Source of the DNA: an uncultured Alphaproteobacteria bacterium
Lineage (GTDB): Bacteria > Pseudomonadota > Alphaproteobacteria > Rhodospirillales > Rhodospirillaceae
Assembly: GCA_902575965.1 (NCBI GenBank)
Contig: CACGTM010000007.1
Coordinates: 1 to 48,205 of the forward strand
DNA: 48,205 nucleotides
Direction: 5' to 3'
Shown here: positions 28,226 through 35,910 of the stretch, one piece after another
How positions within the stretch are numbered: position 1 is the stretch's first letter
Layout: each line of letters begins with the position of its first letter
Program-made: the position numbers and the translations under genes
Notes under the pieces: model-generated
Database searches by the model: none
Told to the model about the DNA's origin: nothing
What the model saw: the letters and a program-made list of their open reading frames with translations, nothing else

Positions 28226-28586
28226 CGATCAGATTCATAAAGACAAAATAATAGATCATAATCTTTTAAGCTTAAAGAAAAATATACCTGATGTATCCTC
28301 TTCTTTAAAAGCCATAATTTTAACGGATGCTGAAAAATATATTAATCAAATTAATCAAAAGGATAAGCCCCTATTATTTTCAGTAATATACAATACTCTA
28401 AAAAATAAAATTGAATTACCTTTGACACTAAGTATGTCAACATTATCCCTCCTAGGGGTGCTAATAGGGATACAGTACCCTGCTGAAATATATACACCTA
28501 TAAACAATATTTTCTTAGAAATTACTCAATCGGACATTATACCTGATCCTTTTGATGAATTTATATTTTTAGATTATGAGGACTAG
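28218..28586 (+). CDS. Small single-span membrane protein, putative anti-sigma factor
   Basis: The 122-residue protein has a charged cytosolic N-terminal half and one membrane helix around residues 75-95 (LTLSMSTLSLLGVLIGIQYP), then a short acidic extracytoplasmic tail. No zinc-binding HxxxCxxC of ZAS anti-sigma factors is seen, and I do not recognise a family. Its start overlaps the sigma gene by eight bases. The context sigma / small membrane protein / CpxP-like sensor, as in cnrYXH-like loci, is the only reason to call it an anti-sigma factor. The function is therefore inference. Confidence 0.65.
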   Translation: MNNDQIHKDKIIDHNLLSLKKNIPDVSSSLKAIILTDAEKYINQINQKDKPLLFSVIYNTLKNKIELPLTLSMSTLSLLGVLIGIQYPAEIYTPINNIFLEITQSDIIPDPFDEFIFLDYED

Positions 28587-28590
28587 CCCA

Positions 28591-29136
28591 ATGGAAAAAA
28601 ATAAAAACTTTACAAATTTCTTCAAAATATTATTAACACTCTCACTAGCAATAAATTTCATTATAATTGGCGCAATAGGTGGGGCGTTCTGGCGTTTTCA
28701 TAACCCTCCACATTCATCTAAAATTGAGAAATTAAATCTTCAATATACGCCCTCTATATATTTTCGTGCTCTTGATAAAGAACAAAGAAAAGAATTAAGT
28801 AAATTTCTAAGAGATACAAATATAAAGAAAAACCAATTTTCATTGTTTATTGGTGGAGAGAAACCGGAGTTAATATACTATAATTCGAACAAAGAAATTT
28901 TTGATCAGACATTAAATATACTTAAAATGGATAACCTAAATAGAAAAATTTTTAACGCATTGATGCAAGAACAGATCAGTGGAGCCTCAAAGCAAAGAGA
29001 ATCTTATACACTTGAAACTTTAAAGTTTATTTCTAATATGAGTATAAGTGAAAGAAAGGACTATGCTTATAGAATCGAAAAAATATTAAATAAACGTTTA
29101 AGACGTTCAAGTAGGATAAATCAAATAATTAATTAA
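28591..29136 (+). CDS. Periplasmic CpxP/CnrX-like sensor (heavy-metal-resistance-type domain)
   Basis: An N-terminal membrane anchor or uncleaved signal (FFKILLTLSLAINFIIIGAIGGAFW) is followed by a helical periplasmic domain. It has the pattern RALDKEQRKELSKFL and a long basic C-terminal helix, matching the Metal_resist/CpxP-like fold. The ATG at 28591 is chosen because GAGGA ends eight bases before it; an ATG at 28576 would have no such site and would overlap the previous gene. The length is 181 residues. In CnrYXH systems the equivalent protein senses metal. Here no His/Met-rich metal site is evident, so the signal is unknown. Confidence 0.75.
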   Translation: MEKNKNFTNFFKILLTLSLAINFIIIGAIGGAFWRFHNPPHSSKIEKLNLQYTPSIYFRALDKEQRKELSKFLRDTNIKKNQFSLFIGGEKPELIYYNSNKEIFDQTLNILKMDNLNRKIFNALMQEQISGASKQRESYTLETLKFISNMSISERKDYAYRIEKILNKRLRRSSRINQIIN

Positions 29137-29148
29137 GAAGGACTTTTT

Positions 29149-29484
29149 ATGAAATCTTATTTATTTATACTAATTGTTTTTTCAGTATTTTATACAACTG
29201 CTAATATCATTGCAGCCCCTCCTCTAAAAATTCAAGATATCAGAACTGTTGAAGATGTAAAAGAATTTCGCTCTAAAATTATCAATGAAATGACCCTGCG
29301 AATCAATTCAGGTCAACTTAACGCAAATCAGGTAAGTAAACTAAAAAAGAAAATACTATTACTTTCCAGCAAACCTCTCCCTACACAAGAACAAATTGAT
29401 TCGCTCGTTGAAAAATATGGAGACAAACCTTCATTAAAAGAAAAAATTAAAATTATAAGGAAATTAAGAAAAGAAATGCTATGA
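29149..29484 (+). CDS. Small secreted helical protein of the sigma operon
   Basis: This 111-residue protein starts with a signal peptide (SYLFILIVFSVFYTTANIIAA, probably cut near residue 25). The mature part is lysine-rich and helical, with PTQEQIDSLVEKYGD in the middle. An AAGGA ribosome site precedes the ATG and only 12 bases separate it from the preceding sensor gene, so it is the last gene of the sigma operon. I do not recognise the family. Periplasmic location and operon membership suggest a role in the same stress response, possibly related to CpxP-like helical proteins. Confidence 0.7.
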   Translation: MKSYLFILIVFSVFYTTANIIAAPPLKIQDIRTVEDVKEFRSKIINEMTLRINSGQLNANQVSKLKKKILLLSSKPLPTQEQIDSLVEKYGDKPSLKEKIKIIRKLRKEML

Positions 29485-29577
29485 TCTTTAATTGTATCGA
29501 TTTTGTTAAAATTTATGATCTTTCTAGATATGTAATTTCTACCCAATTCTAAATATTAAGAAAAGACTAGAAGTTAA

Positions 29578-29610
29578 TTAAAGGAATATTTTCGACAGAA
29601 TTTCCTTTAA
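29578..29610. repeat. Inverted repeat overlapping a promoter-like element
   Basis: TTAAAGGAA (29578-29586) and TTCCTTTAA (29602-29610) are perfect 9-base arms around a 15-base loop that contains the CGACA element. There is no following T-run, so it is a poor intrinsic terminator. An operator flanking the candidate -35 is an alternative. Confidence 0.45.
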
Positions 29611-29618
29611 GAAGCGTT
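29589..29618 (+). promoter_or_regulatory. Candidate ECF-sigma promoter of the DUF6491-like gene
   Basis: TTTTCGACAGA (29589-29599) is followed, 17 bases after CGACA, by CGTT (29615-29618), the same sequence and geometry as upstream of the sigma gene. The next ATG is about 75 bases downstream. This makes the gene at 29695 a likely member of the sigma regulon. Confidence 0.5.
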
Positions 29619-29694
29619 AAATGTTTATAACAATTTATAATTGTGCAAGATAAATATTTTACTATAACTAATAACTTTTATTCTGGAGAACTTT

Positions 29695-30063
29695 ATGATG
29701 AAAAGAGCTTTCTTAGCCATTTTTTTTATACCTATATTCATTTCAGTATCATCTGTGGCAAAAGAAGAAGTTACAGCAACTAAAAATCAACAATGTATTA
29801 AACTTCAAAATATCCGCTCTACTCCCGTAATCGACGATAAAACTATTTTAGTGATTCTAAGAGGGAAAAAATATAAGCGTATAAATCTATTGAACCGTTG
29901 CTTTGGTCTTAAAATCGAAGGTGGATTTATTCATTCATCATCAATTAACAAACTATGTATTCAAGATAGCCTTAAGGTTATAAACTCTGGTGGGATATGT
30001 ATGATTGATAATATTGTTAATATAACTGCAGAAGAAGCTAAAGAATTGAGAACTAAAAAATAA
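29695..30063 (+). CDS. Periplasmic DUF6491-like protein
   Basis: The 122-residue protein has a signal peptide (AFLAIFFIPIFISVSSVA, cut near residue 22). The mature domain contains CIKLQNIRSTPVIDDKTILV, GKKYKRINLLNRCFGL and a C-terminal C-x(13)-C arrangement. This matches the pattern I associate with DUF6491 proteins (Cys, VIDD.TIL, N.L...C.GL). A GGAG ribosome site precedes ATG ATG, so 29695 or 29698 is the start. Four cysteines could form two disulfides. No function is known. The repeated promoter element upstream suggests control by the neighbouring ECF sigma factor. Confidence 0.75.
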   Translation: MMKRAFLAIFFIPIFISVSSVAKEEVTATKNQQCIKLQNIRSTPVIDDKTILVILRGKKYKRINLLNRCFGLKIEGGFIHSSSINKLCIQDSLKVINSGGICMIDNIVNITAEEAKELRTKK

Positions 30064-30144
30064 TAAGTTATTAGTTTTTAGCCCCCAAAAATCTTATAGA
30101 TAAATAATTTGTTAATTCCTTTTACTATAAAAGAATAATATGTA

Positions 30145-30173
30145 TTGACCAATTATTTTCCTGATTGTATTTA
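30145..30173 (+). promoter_or_regulatory. Sigma-70-type promoter for the VOC-cNBD gene
   Basis: TTGACC (30145-30150) and TATTTA (30168-30173) are separated by exactly 17 bases and lie about 33 bases before the ATG at 30206. Strength of match and position make it a reasonable housekeeping promoter candidate. Confidence 0.45.
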
Positions 30174-30205
30174 CTTTTATATTATTTGATAGCGGTGGGT
30201 TAGAA

Positions 30206-31432
30206 ATGCCAGAAATTTCAGATTTTGAAAGTCATATACTAATTGTTAAGGATATTAACGTATCAAAACACTTTTATGCTGAGCATTTCCAAATGAAGGT
30301 TGATCATAAATTTAATCTTGAAAATGAAGGACAGGTTCGTCTTTTGTTTGGTAAAAACTCTATACAACTATTAAGTTCTGCTTCTTTATTCGATTTTAAA
30401 CATAAAGATACTGACACAATTTATGGATCTTCTGTTTTGTCGCTTTCAAGCGATATAAATTTATCAAAATGGATGCAATATTTTAAATCAGTAGATATCA
30501 ACATAGAAAGAGGGCCTGAAGAAACTATTTTCTCTGGTGGTTCTCTTAACTCAATTTTTGTTTTTGATCCTGATGGAAATATAATTAAAATAAGTAACAA
30601 AGTTAACACTAGAGAAAAGATTAAATCTGGTAAACGTACGCAGTCTGGTAAAAATATTCAACTAGAAGGTGGAGCTTACTTTAAAAAGCTATTACCAAAA
30701 ATAACTGTTTCACATAAGGAGTGTTTTCTTTCCAATGCGATGATTCAAAAAGGAACATTATTAGAATCGTGTTTTTTAATTATTTCAGGTGATGTATACG
30801 TCTATGATAAGGATACAATGGCTCATAAGTTAGATACTGGTCATACAATTGGTTTTGCTGAGATTCTTACAAATCAGCCTCTGAATTTCGACTATAGAAT
30901 TGAGGGTGATGTTAAAGCTATTTCTTTTTCTAGTAAGGTTGTAAGAGAAGCTCTGGAAAAAGCAAATCCTTTAATACTTGGTATAGGTAAATATGTTCAT
31001 GACCGTATTTTAGCTTTAAAGGAACGTAATACACATTTTCTAATTGATTCTCAATTTTTATCAAAGTTAAACTTTAAGCTACCTGCTTATTCTGCCGCCA
31101 AAGGGGATATAATATATAGATTAGGTTCGACAGAAAGGTCTTTCTACTATATTGAATCTGGCAAGTTACTTGTTCGATCAGCACTTGGAGAAATAATTGC
31201 TGAACTTGGCCCGGGGCAATCTTTTGGTGAGTCAGGTGCTTTGACAGGTCTACCGAGATCAGTATCTATAGAAGCTGAAACTGATTCAATGATGTTTGTT
31301 GTTGGTGAAAAAATTATTAAAAAAGCTCTATCTTCTGAATCAGCCATGACTCAACTTGTATGTTTAGCCCTGACAAGACAATTAAGGTTTTTCAACGAAA
31401 AGGGATTTTATGATGAAGCTAAAGGCCAATAG
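30206..31432 (+). CDS. VOC (glyoxalase-like) domain fused to two cyclic-nucleotide-binding domains
   Basis: Residues 1-130 form a vicinal-oxygen-chelate domain with H10 in SHILIV and DPDGNIIKI at its end. The usual metal-ligand Glu is Lys there, so the domain is probably not a standard metal enzyme. Residues about 160-275 are a degenerate cNMP-binding domain without the phosphate-binding Arg. Residues about 290-405 are a better-preserved one with FGESGALTGLPRSVSI. There is no DNA-binding HTH at the end. A binding or regulatory role, perhaps sensing a small molecule and a nucleotide, is inferred. The architecture is unusual; the domain assignments are fairly secure. Confidence 0.75.
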   Translation: MPEISDFESHILIVKDINVSKHFYAEHFQMKVDHKFNLENEGQVRLLFGKNSIQLLSSASLFDFKHKDTDTIYGSSVLSLSSDINLSKWMQYFKSVDINIERGPEETIFSGGSLNSIFVFDPDGNIIKISNKVNTREKIKSGKRTQSGKNIQLEGGAYFKKLLPKITVSHKECFLSNAMIQKGTLLESCFLIISGDVYVYDKDTMAHKLDTGHTIGFAEILTNQPLNFDYRIEGDVKAISFSSKVVREALEKANPLILGIGKYVHDRILALKERNTHFLIDSQFLSKLNFKLPAYSAAKGDIIYRLGSTERSFYYIESGKLLVRSALGEIIAELGPGQSFGESGALTGLPRSVSIEAETDSMMFVVGEKIIKKALSSESAMTQLVCLALTRQLRFFNEKGFYDEAKGQ

Positions 31433-31561
31433 GTCTATAAAGAAAATAAGTAAATAATTTCATTTTCTATAATGTATGCGGGTATTTATTTGGCACTATT
31501 AATTTTCATTCTTACAAACCTTTGCATAATTTAAAAAGATATTTCCCTATTAAATAAAAAA

Positions 31562-33367
31562 TTATACTTTTACTTTTTTTGATGCTGCCATTGGTTCTAC
31601 TATCATATTATTAAAAAATTCATCTCTTGGCAGTAAAGGTTCTGAGTCTTCAATAGGAAAACCAAAACGACTTTGAGGAAGAACTCTTGCTGAGTTAGGT
31701 ATATGGACATCACATAATACTGGTCCCTCTTTAGATAGTGTTTCTTTTATGACCTTTGAAATACTATTATTTTCTTTAATTGAATTATGAAAAATATTGA
31801 AGGATTCAGCAACATTTTCAAAATCTGGAAACGAGAGACCTCCTTCATCAGTTGTTGATGTTGCAAAATATTTTCCGTCTAGCCATTGATCTTGTGTCTG
31901 TTGAACCATAATATAGCCTGAGTTATTAAAGAGAAAAGTTTTTACAGGTAAATTATGTTTTTGAATTGTTGCAAGTTCTTGAAGATTCATCATAAAACTT
32001 CCGTCACCTGAAATGCAGATGATTCTTTTTTTACCATTGAATGCAAGTGCAGCACCAATTGCCCCAGGTAACCCAAACCCCATTGGTGTATTATTAAATG
32101 AATGAATTATTCTCTGGCCTTTTTTAACTTTAAAACCTTGCATAGTCCAGGCTATAGCACCCCCTGTATCTGTAATAATAATATCATCTTCATCTAATGC
32201 ATCCGATAATTCATCAACAAAGACATAAGGATTAACTTCTTTTTCAGATTTATATTCTTCTAAACATGCAGGATATTGTTTTCTCCAAGAATTAATTAAA
32301 GTAATCCATTCATCATAAACAGGAAAGGATTCTCTCTTAATAAAATTTATTAATTCTTTAAGAAAAATCTTTGCATCACAATTGATGGCTAAATGTAAAG
32401 GCTTATCAAAAGCAGAAAACTTATTGAGTTCAGATTGATCAACGTCAACAATTATACATTTAGCTTCCCTAGCCCATGATGATGTTGGATGTCCTGTTTC
32501 TCGAGTACTTAATCTAGCACCAATAGATAAAACTAAGTCTGAATTTTGAACTGCAAAATTTCCACTTCGTACACCATGAGTTCCAAATGTACCTGCGAGA
32601 AGTTTATTTTTATAAGGAAACATGTCAACAGCAGCCCAACTTGGGCATACTGGGATATTGGTTAATTCCATTAATTCATGAAACTCTTTTTCTGCATTTG
32701 CAAGTCGAACTCCAGAACCGGGAATTAATATTGGTCTTTTTGATTGTTTTATAGAATTAATAATTTCCACAAATATTTCTTCGTCTATGATTGAGCTAGT
32801 GGTTTTATTTTTTTCAGGTATATAAGGTCTTAATTCGTCAGGATTTACCATTTCCCTTTGTAAATCATCAGGTATATCTATGACAACAGGTCCGGGTCTT
32901 CCTGAGTTTGCAATATGCACTGATTTCTCTAATTCATACCTAAGATCTTTTGCATCCATGACTTGTACAACATACTTAGTAACAGAACCAACCATGCTAA
33001 CAATATCAGTCTCTTGAAAACCCATTTGTCTTACACCGGTTTCGCCTTTAAAACGAAATCTTGCAACTTGTCCAGTAATATAAAGAACTGGAACAGAGTC
33101 AAACCAAGCTCCTGCAATTCCAGTTATCATATTCATTGCACCTGGTCCACTTGTTGCGACTGAACATCCTATAGTATTTGATACTCTTGAATAAACATCG
33201 GCAGCCATTGCGCCAGCTTGCTCATGATGTGTACAAATAAAGTCAATATCCTTTCTTTCAGCCAAAGAGTGGATAATATGTATAGAAGCTCCACCAGTGA
33301 TTGCAAAGACATGACTGATTTTTTGCTCAGCAAGAAACTGAGCTATATAATCGGAAACTTTAATCAT
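31562..33367 (-). CDS. Thiamine-diphosphate-dependent enzyme, acetolactate synthase-like
   Basis: This ThDP enzyme is of the IlvB/POX family. The catalytic Glu lies in CTHHEQAGAMAADVYSR. The central domain has GSGVRLANAE, and the ThDP/Mg motif is GDGSFMMNLQELATIQKHN. The PYR, central and PP domains are complete over 601 residues. No ilvH-type small subunit is adjacent and the gene lies among methyltransferases and an SDR, not isoleucine-valine genes. A specialised 2-oxoacid decarboxylating or C-C bond-forming role in a glycan or secondary-metabolite pathway is likelier than housekeeping acetolactate synthase, but that is inference. It is the last gene of the minus-strand cluster. Confidence 0.88.
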   Translation of the reverse strand: MIKVSDYIAQFLAEQKISHVFAITGGASIHIIHSLAERKDIDFICTHHEQAGAMAADVYSRVSNTIGCSVATSGPGAMNMITGIAGAWFDSVPVLYITGQVARFRFKGETGVRQMGFQETDIVSMVGSVTKYVVQVMDAKDLRYELEKSVHIANSGRPGPVVIDIPDDLQREMVNPDELRPYIPEKNKTTSSIIDEEIFVEIINSIKQSKRPILIPGSGVRLANAEKEFHELMELTNIPVCPSWAAVDMFPYKNKLLAGTFGTHGVRSGNFAVQNSDLVLSIGARLSTRETGHPTSSWAREAKCIIVDVDQSELNKFSAFDKPLHLAINCDAKIFLKELINFIKRESFPVYDEWITLINSWRKQYPACLEEYKSEKEVNPYVFVDELSDALDEDDIIITDTGGAIAWTMQGFKVKKGQRIIHSFNNTPMGFGLPGAIGAALAFNGKKRIICISGDGSFMMNLQELATIQKHNLPVKTFLFNNSGYIMVQQTQDQWLDGKYFATSTTDEGGLSFPDFENVAESFNIFHNSIKENNSISKVIKETLSKEGPVLCDVHIPNSARVLPQSRFGFPIEDSEPLLPRDEFFNNMIVEPMAASKKVKV

Positions 33368-33395
33368 CTGATAAATATTCCTTTAATATCATACC

Positions 33396-34097
33396 TCAAG
33401 ATAAATATTCATCTCGTATACCTACACCTAACGACCATATATAATGACACATTGGAGCATAACCAGTATGGAGAACTTCGTCATTCATTCCAAACATAAA
33501 AACATTTTTACAATATTTTTGTGTCATTTCTTGAAGCGTCTTCATACTTTTGAGATTAATATGTTGAGCTTCACTTCTTGGACTCGCATACTGAGAAGCT
33601 GTTATGTTAGGTGTACCAGTAATTAGAACGCCGTCAGGATGTAAACACTTAACAATTGACTTTATAAACTTATCTTCAAATTTCTCTTCTAAGTGCTCAA
33701 TAACATCAATTGTTATAGCAGCATCTGCACTAAGGTTTAACTCTTGTTTATTAAGATCAACACATAAATGATCAATGTTTTTAAATTCCTTTAGACGTCT
33801 CTTATTACCATCAATAAGTCTTTGATCCCAATCAACCGCGTACACTTTTTTAACAGCCTGAGCAATAATGGGTAATCCGATACCATCACCCGGGCCAACT
33901 TCAATAACTGACTCCCTACCCTCGAGTAGTTTTGCACAGAATTTATATCTTCCAAGCGTAAATACAAGATGCTTGGGGTCATTAAGAATACTATAAGAGG
34001 TCCAAGGACCTAAAACATGTTCTTCTGTTTCAAATTGATAGTCTGTACCTAAGGCATAAGCTTCTTCAGCACTCAGCGATTTTTCGTCGTTAACCAT
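33396..34097 (-). CDS. Class I SAM methyltransferase
   Basis: A Rossmann methyltransferase of 233 residues. Motif I is VIEVGPGDGIGLPII, the acidic residue after beta 2 is in AVDWDQRLI, and VIEHLEEKFEDKFIKS and HPDGVLITGTPN are typical of UbiG/Methyltransf_11 types. The N-terminal 50 residues are an extension containing WTSYSILND. It lies 28 bases upstream of the ThDP enzyme gene and 54 bases after the SDR gene. The substrate is unknown. It is the best preserved of the three methyltransferase-like proteins in the cluster. Confidence 0.85.
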   Translation of the reverse strand: MVNDEKSLSAEEAYALGTDYQFETEEHVLGPWTSYSILNDPKHLVFTLGRYKFCAKLLEGRESVIEVGPGDGIGLPIIAQAVKKVYAVDWDQRLIDGNKRRLKEFKNIDHLCVDLNKQELNLSADAAITIDVIEHLEEKFEDKFIKSIVKCLHPDGVLITGTPNITASQYASPRSEAQHINLKSMKTLQEMTQKYCKNVFMFGMNDEVLHTGYAPMCHYIWSLGVGIRDEYLS

Positions 34098-34151
34098 TTT
34101 TTTATCTTTCTGTAAGCTTTGAATTAAAATATAATATTATAATGAATTTCA

Positions 34152-34964
34152 CTAATTACCTAAACGTCTAAGTTTATATAAATTATTATCATTTTCTAAT
34201 CTATTTATTAGATCATCAGTAGTGTCTTTCCAATTATCGTGTACAATTGAAAAATTTCGCCCTCCAATAGACTTTTTTGAGTTTTTAACACACCATTCTA
34301 TAGAGTCATAAATATCATCCATAGAGGTCCCTTCAGTATCAAAAAAATTTAGTGTTTTTTCTAAATTTTTCCCTGCTTTATTCTTAGCATTAATTGTTTC
34401 ATTATGAATCTTTGTTTTTGTGTACCCAGGACCTAAAATAAAGGTTTTTAAATCAGAAACTTCATCATCAAGTAGTTCACACATTTTAATAAGAAAAATT
34501 TTTGATAAACAATAAGAAGAATAATTTGTAAATGTACCATTAGTACCCCCACCTGCAAAGAAACAAACAGAAGGTATTTGTTTTTTTGACCTGAACGGAT
34601 ACAATGATTTAAGAATTCTACATGGCATTATTGCATTAGAAATAATCGATGTTTCCCATTTATCATCATCTAAGTCCATAAAAGGACCAATCGGTTCCAT
34701 AGTTCCATTTGATAGGATCAACAAATCCCACTTTATATTATTTTCTGAAAAGTAATTTGATGCTCTATGAAGGTGATTAGAATTTTCTAAATCAACCTCT
34801 AGTAACTTAACATTTGGTTTTTTTTTAAAATTTTGAAAAAATTGTTTATTTCGATATGTTCCAATAACATTTGCACCTTCTGATAGGTATTTATCCATTA
34901 AATTCATACCTATGTCGCTACTTACACTTAAAATAAAGACTGTTCTTTTATGCTCTGGATCCAT
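34152..34964 (-). CDS. Short-chain dehydrogenase/reductase
   Basis: This is an NAD(P)-dependent oxidoreductase of the SDR family. The N-terminal cofactor motif is altered to VSSDIGMNLM, where TGxxxGIG is usual. ILSNGTMEPIG takes the NNAG position, and the catalytic Tyr-Lys pair is SSYCLSK. PGYTKTKIH follows as in classical SDRs. The length is 270 residues. The modified glycine motif makes cofactor preference uncertain. It is 156 bases downstream of the preceding methyltransferase-like gene, enough for an internal promoter, and precedes another methyltransferase. Confidence 0.82.
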   Translation of the reverse strand: MDPEHKRTVFILSVSSDIGMNLMDKYLSEGANVIGTYRNKQFFQNFKKKPNVKLLEVDLENSNHLHRASNYFSENNIKWDLLILSNGTMEPIGPFMDLDDDKWETSIISNAIMPCRILKSLYPFRSKKQIPSVCFFAGGGTNGTFTNYSSYCLSKIFLIKMCELLDDEVSDLKTFILGPGYTKTKIHNETINAKNKAGKNLEKTLNFFDTEGTSMDDIYDSIEWCVKNSKKSIGGRNFSIVHDNWKDTTDDLINRLENDNNLYKLRRLGN

Positions 34965-35120
34965 GGTAAATTATTAGATATCCTATTGAATATAAGAGTT
35001 CAAATGAAATATTAAACTACCTTAAAATTTACTAAAGTTTAATTACAAATTTGTCAAAAAGGGATTAAATAAAAGAAAATATTCATTAGGATAAGTAATT
35101 TAAGTTTTCCTGATTGAGGA

Positions 35121-35879
35121 TTATTTTTTAGATTTATGAAAAATTTTATATTTAGTTTGAATTGGCCACTTGGGATACTTATCAGATCTTTTTTGAGCAA
35201 TAACATGTATTCCAGAGTCTTCAACATTTTTGATTTTTTTTCTCTCAGTATAAGGTAAAGAAAATTTATCTTCAAAATAAGGCCTAGTTTCGTCAGAATA
35301 AGATTTGACTCCAAATATAGCTGCAATACTATGTCCATTATCAACATAAAAGTCATTATAAAAGGTGGGATTTAGGTTATAGAAACCATGATTAAACATA
35401 AACAAAGGGTTTGAATGGTAAATATAACCACCTATTTTAGCCATAGATAAAAAATTTACCATTGCCTGAGCAATATTAAAACAATGTTCGACAGTTCCTG
35501 GATCTAAAACTATATCAAATTTACCTTCTAATTCAATATTAATAGGTGCATTTAGGTCAGCTATAATCTCCCCTCCTCTAAGTGTCGCAATATCCAAAAC
35601 AGTAAGCTCAATTCCTATTTTTTCAAAAAATTCGTAACTTTCGTAAACACCTAACATAATCTTATCCATGGCATGCCATTTGATCACCTTATCAGAATCG
35701 TCTCGAAACTTTAAACCTTCAACACATTGATCCCCAAATAAGTTAGTTAAATGATCTTTCTGGCACATTATATCTGGATATCCTGCCGATACCATTTTAA
35801 GTTTTTTATTCTCACTATTGTCTTTTATTTTGTCTTTTATTAATTTAAGAAACTCAAGGTGAGTGCTGCCAAGACCCAT
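35121..35879 (-). CDS. Methyltransferase-like protein with degenerate SAM motif
   Basis: The 252-residue protein has the layout of a class I methyltransferase (TVLDIATLRGGEIIADLNAP, then KFDIVLDPGTVEHCFNIAQA and KIGGYIYHSNP). It lacks the glycine-rich motif I in its N-terminal part. The segment NHGFYNLNPTFYNDFY is characteristic of glycan-cluster methyltransferase-like proteins I have seen, but I cannot name the family. It could be an inactive partner of the neighbouring methyltransferase or use another cofactor. It lies 31 bases downstream of that gene. Confidence 0.6.
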   Translation of the reverse strand: MGLGSTHLEFLKLIKDKIKDNSENKKLKMVSAGYPDIMCQKDHLTNLFGDQCVEGLKFRDDSDKVIKWHAMDKIMLGVYESYEFFEKIGIELTVLDIATLRGGEIIADLNAPINIELEGKFDIVLDPGTVEHCFNIAQAMVNFLSMAKIGGYIYHSNPLFMFNHGFYNLNPTFYNDFYVDNGHSIAAIFGVKSYSDETRPYFEDKFSLPYTERKKIKNVEDSGIHVIAQKRSDKYPKWPIQTKYKIFHKSKK

Positions 35880-35910
35880 AAAAAACTCCAGATATATTAT
35901 TTATAAAAAA

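Noticed and set aside
31433-31500. Hairpin AGAAAAT/ATTTTCT after the VOC-cNBD gene
   Set aside because: Seven A/T-rich pairs with a 14-base loop are too weak for a terminator and expected by chance.
31562-33367. Housekeeping acetolactate synthase large subunit (ilvB/ilvI)
   Set aside because: No small regulatory subunit or ilvC neighbour; the genes around it are methyltransferases and an SDR, so only the ThDP family is claimed.
35054-35356. A 100-codon frame inside and after the methyltransferase-like gene
   Set aside because: It lies in another frame of a better-supported gene on the same strand and has no ribosome site or protein-like features.
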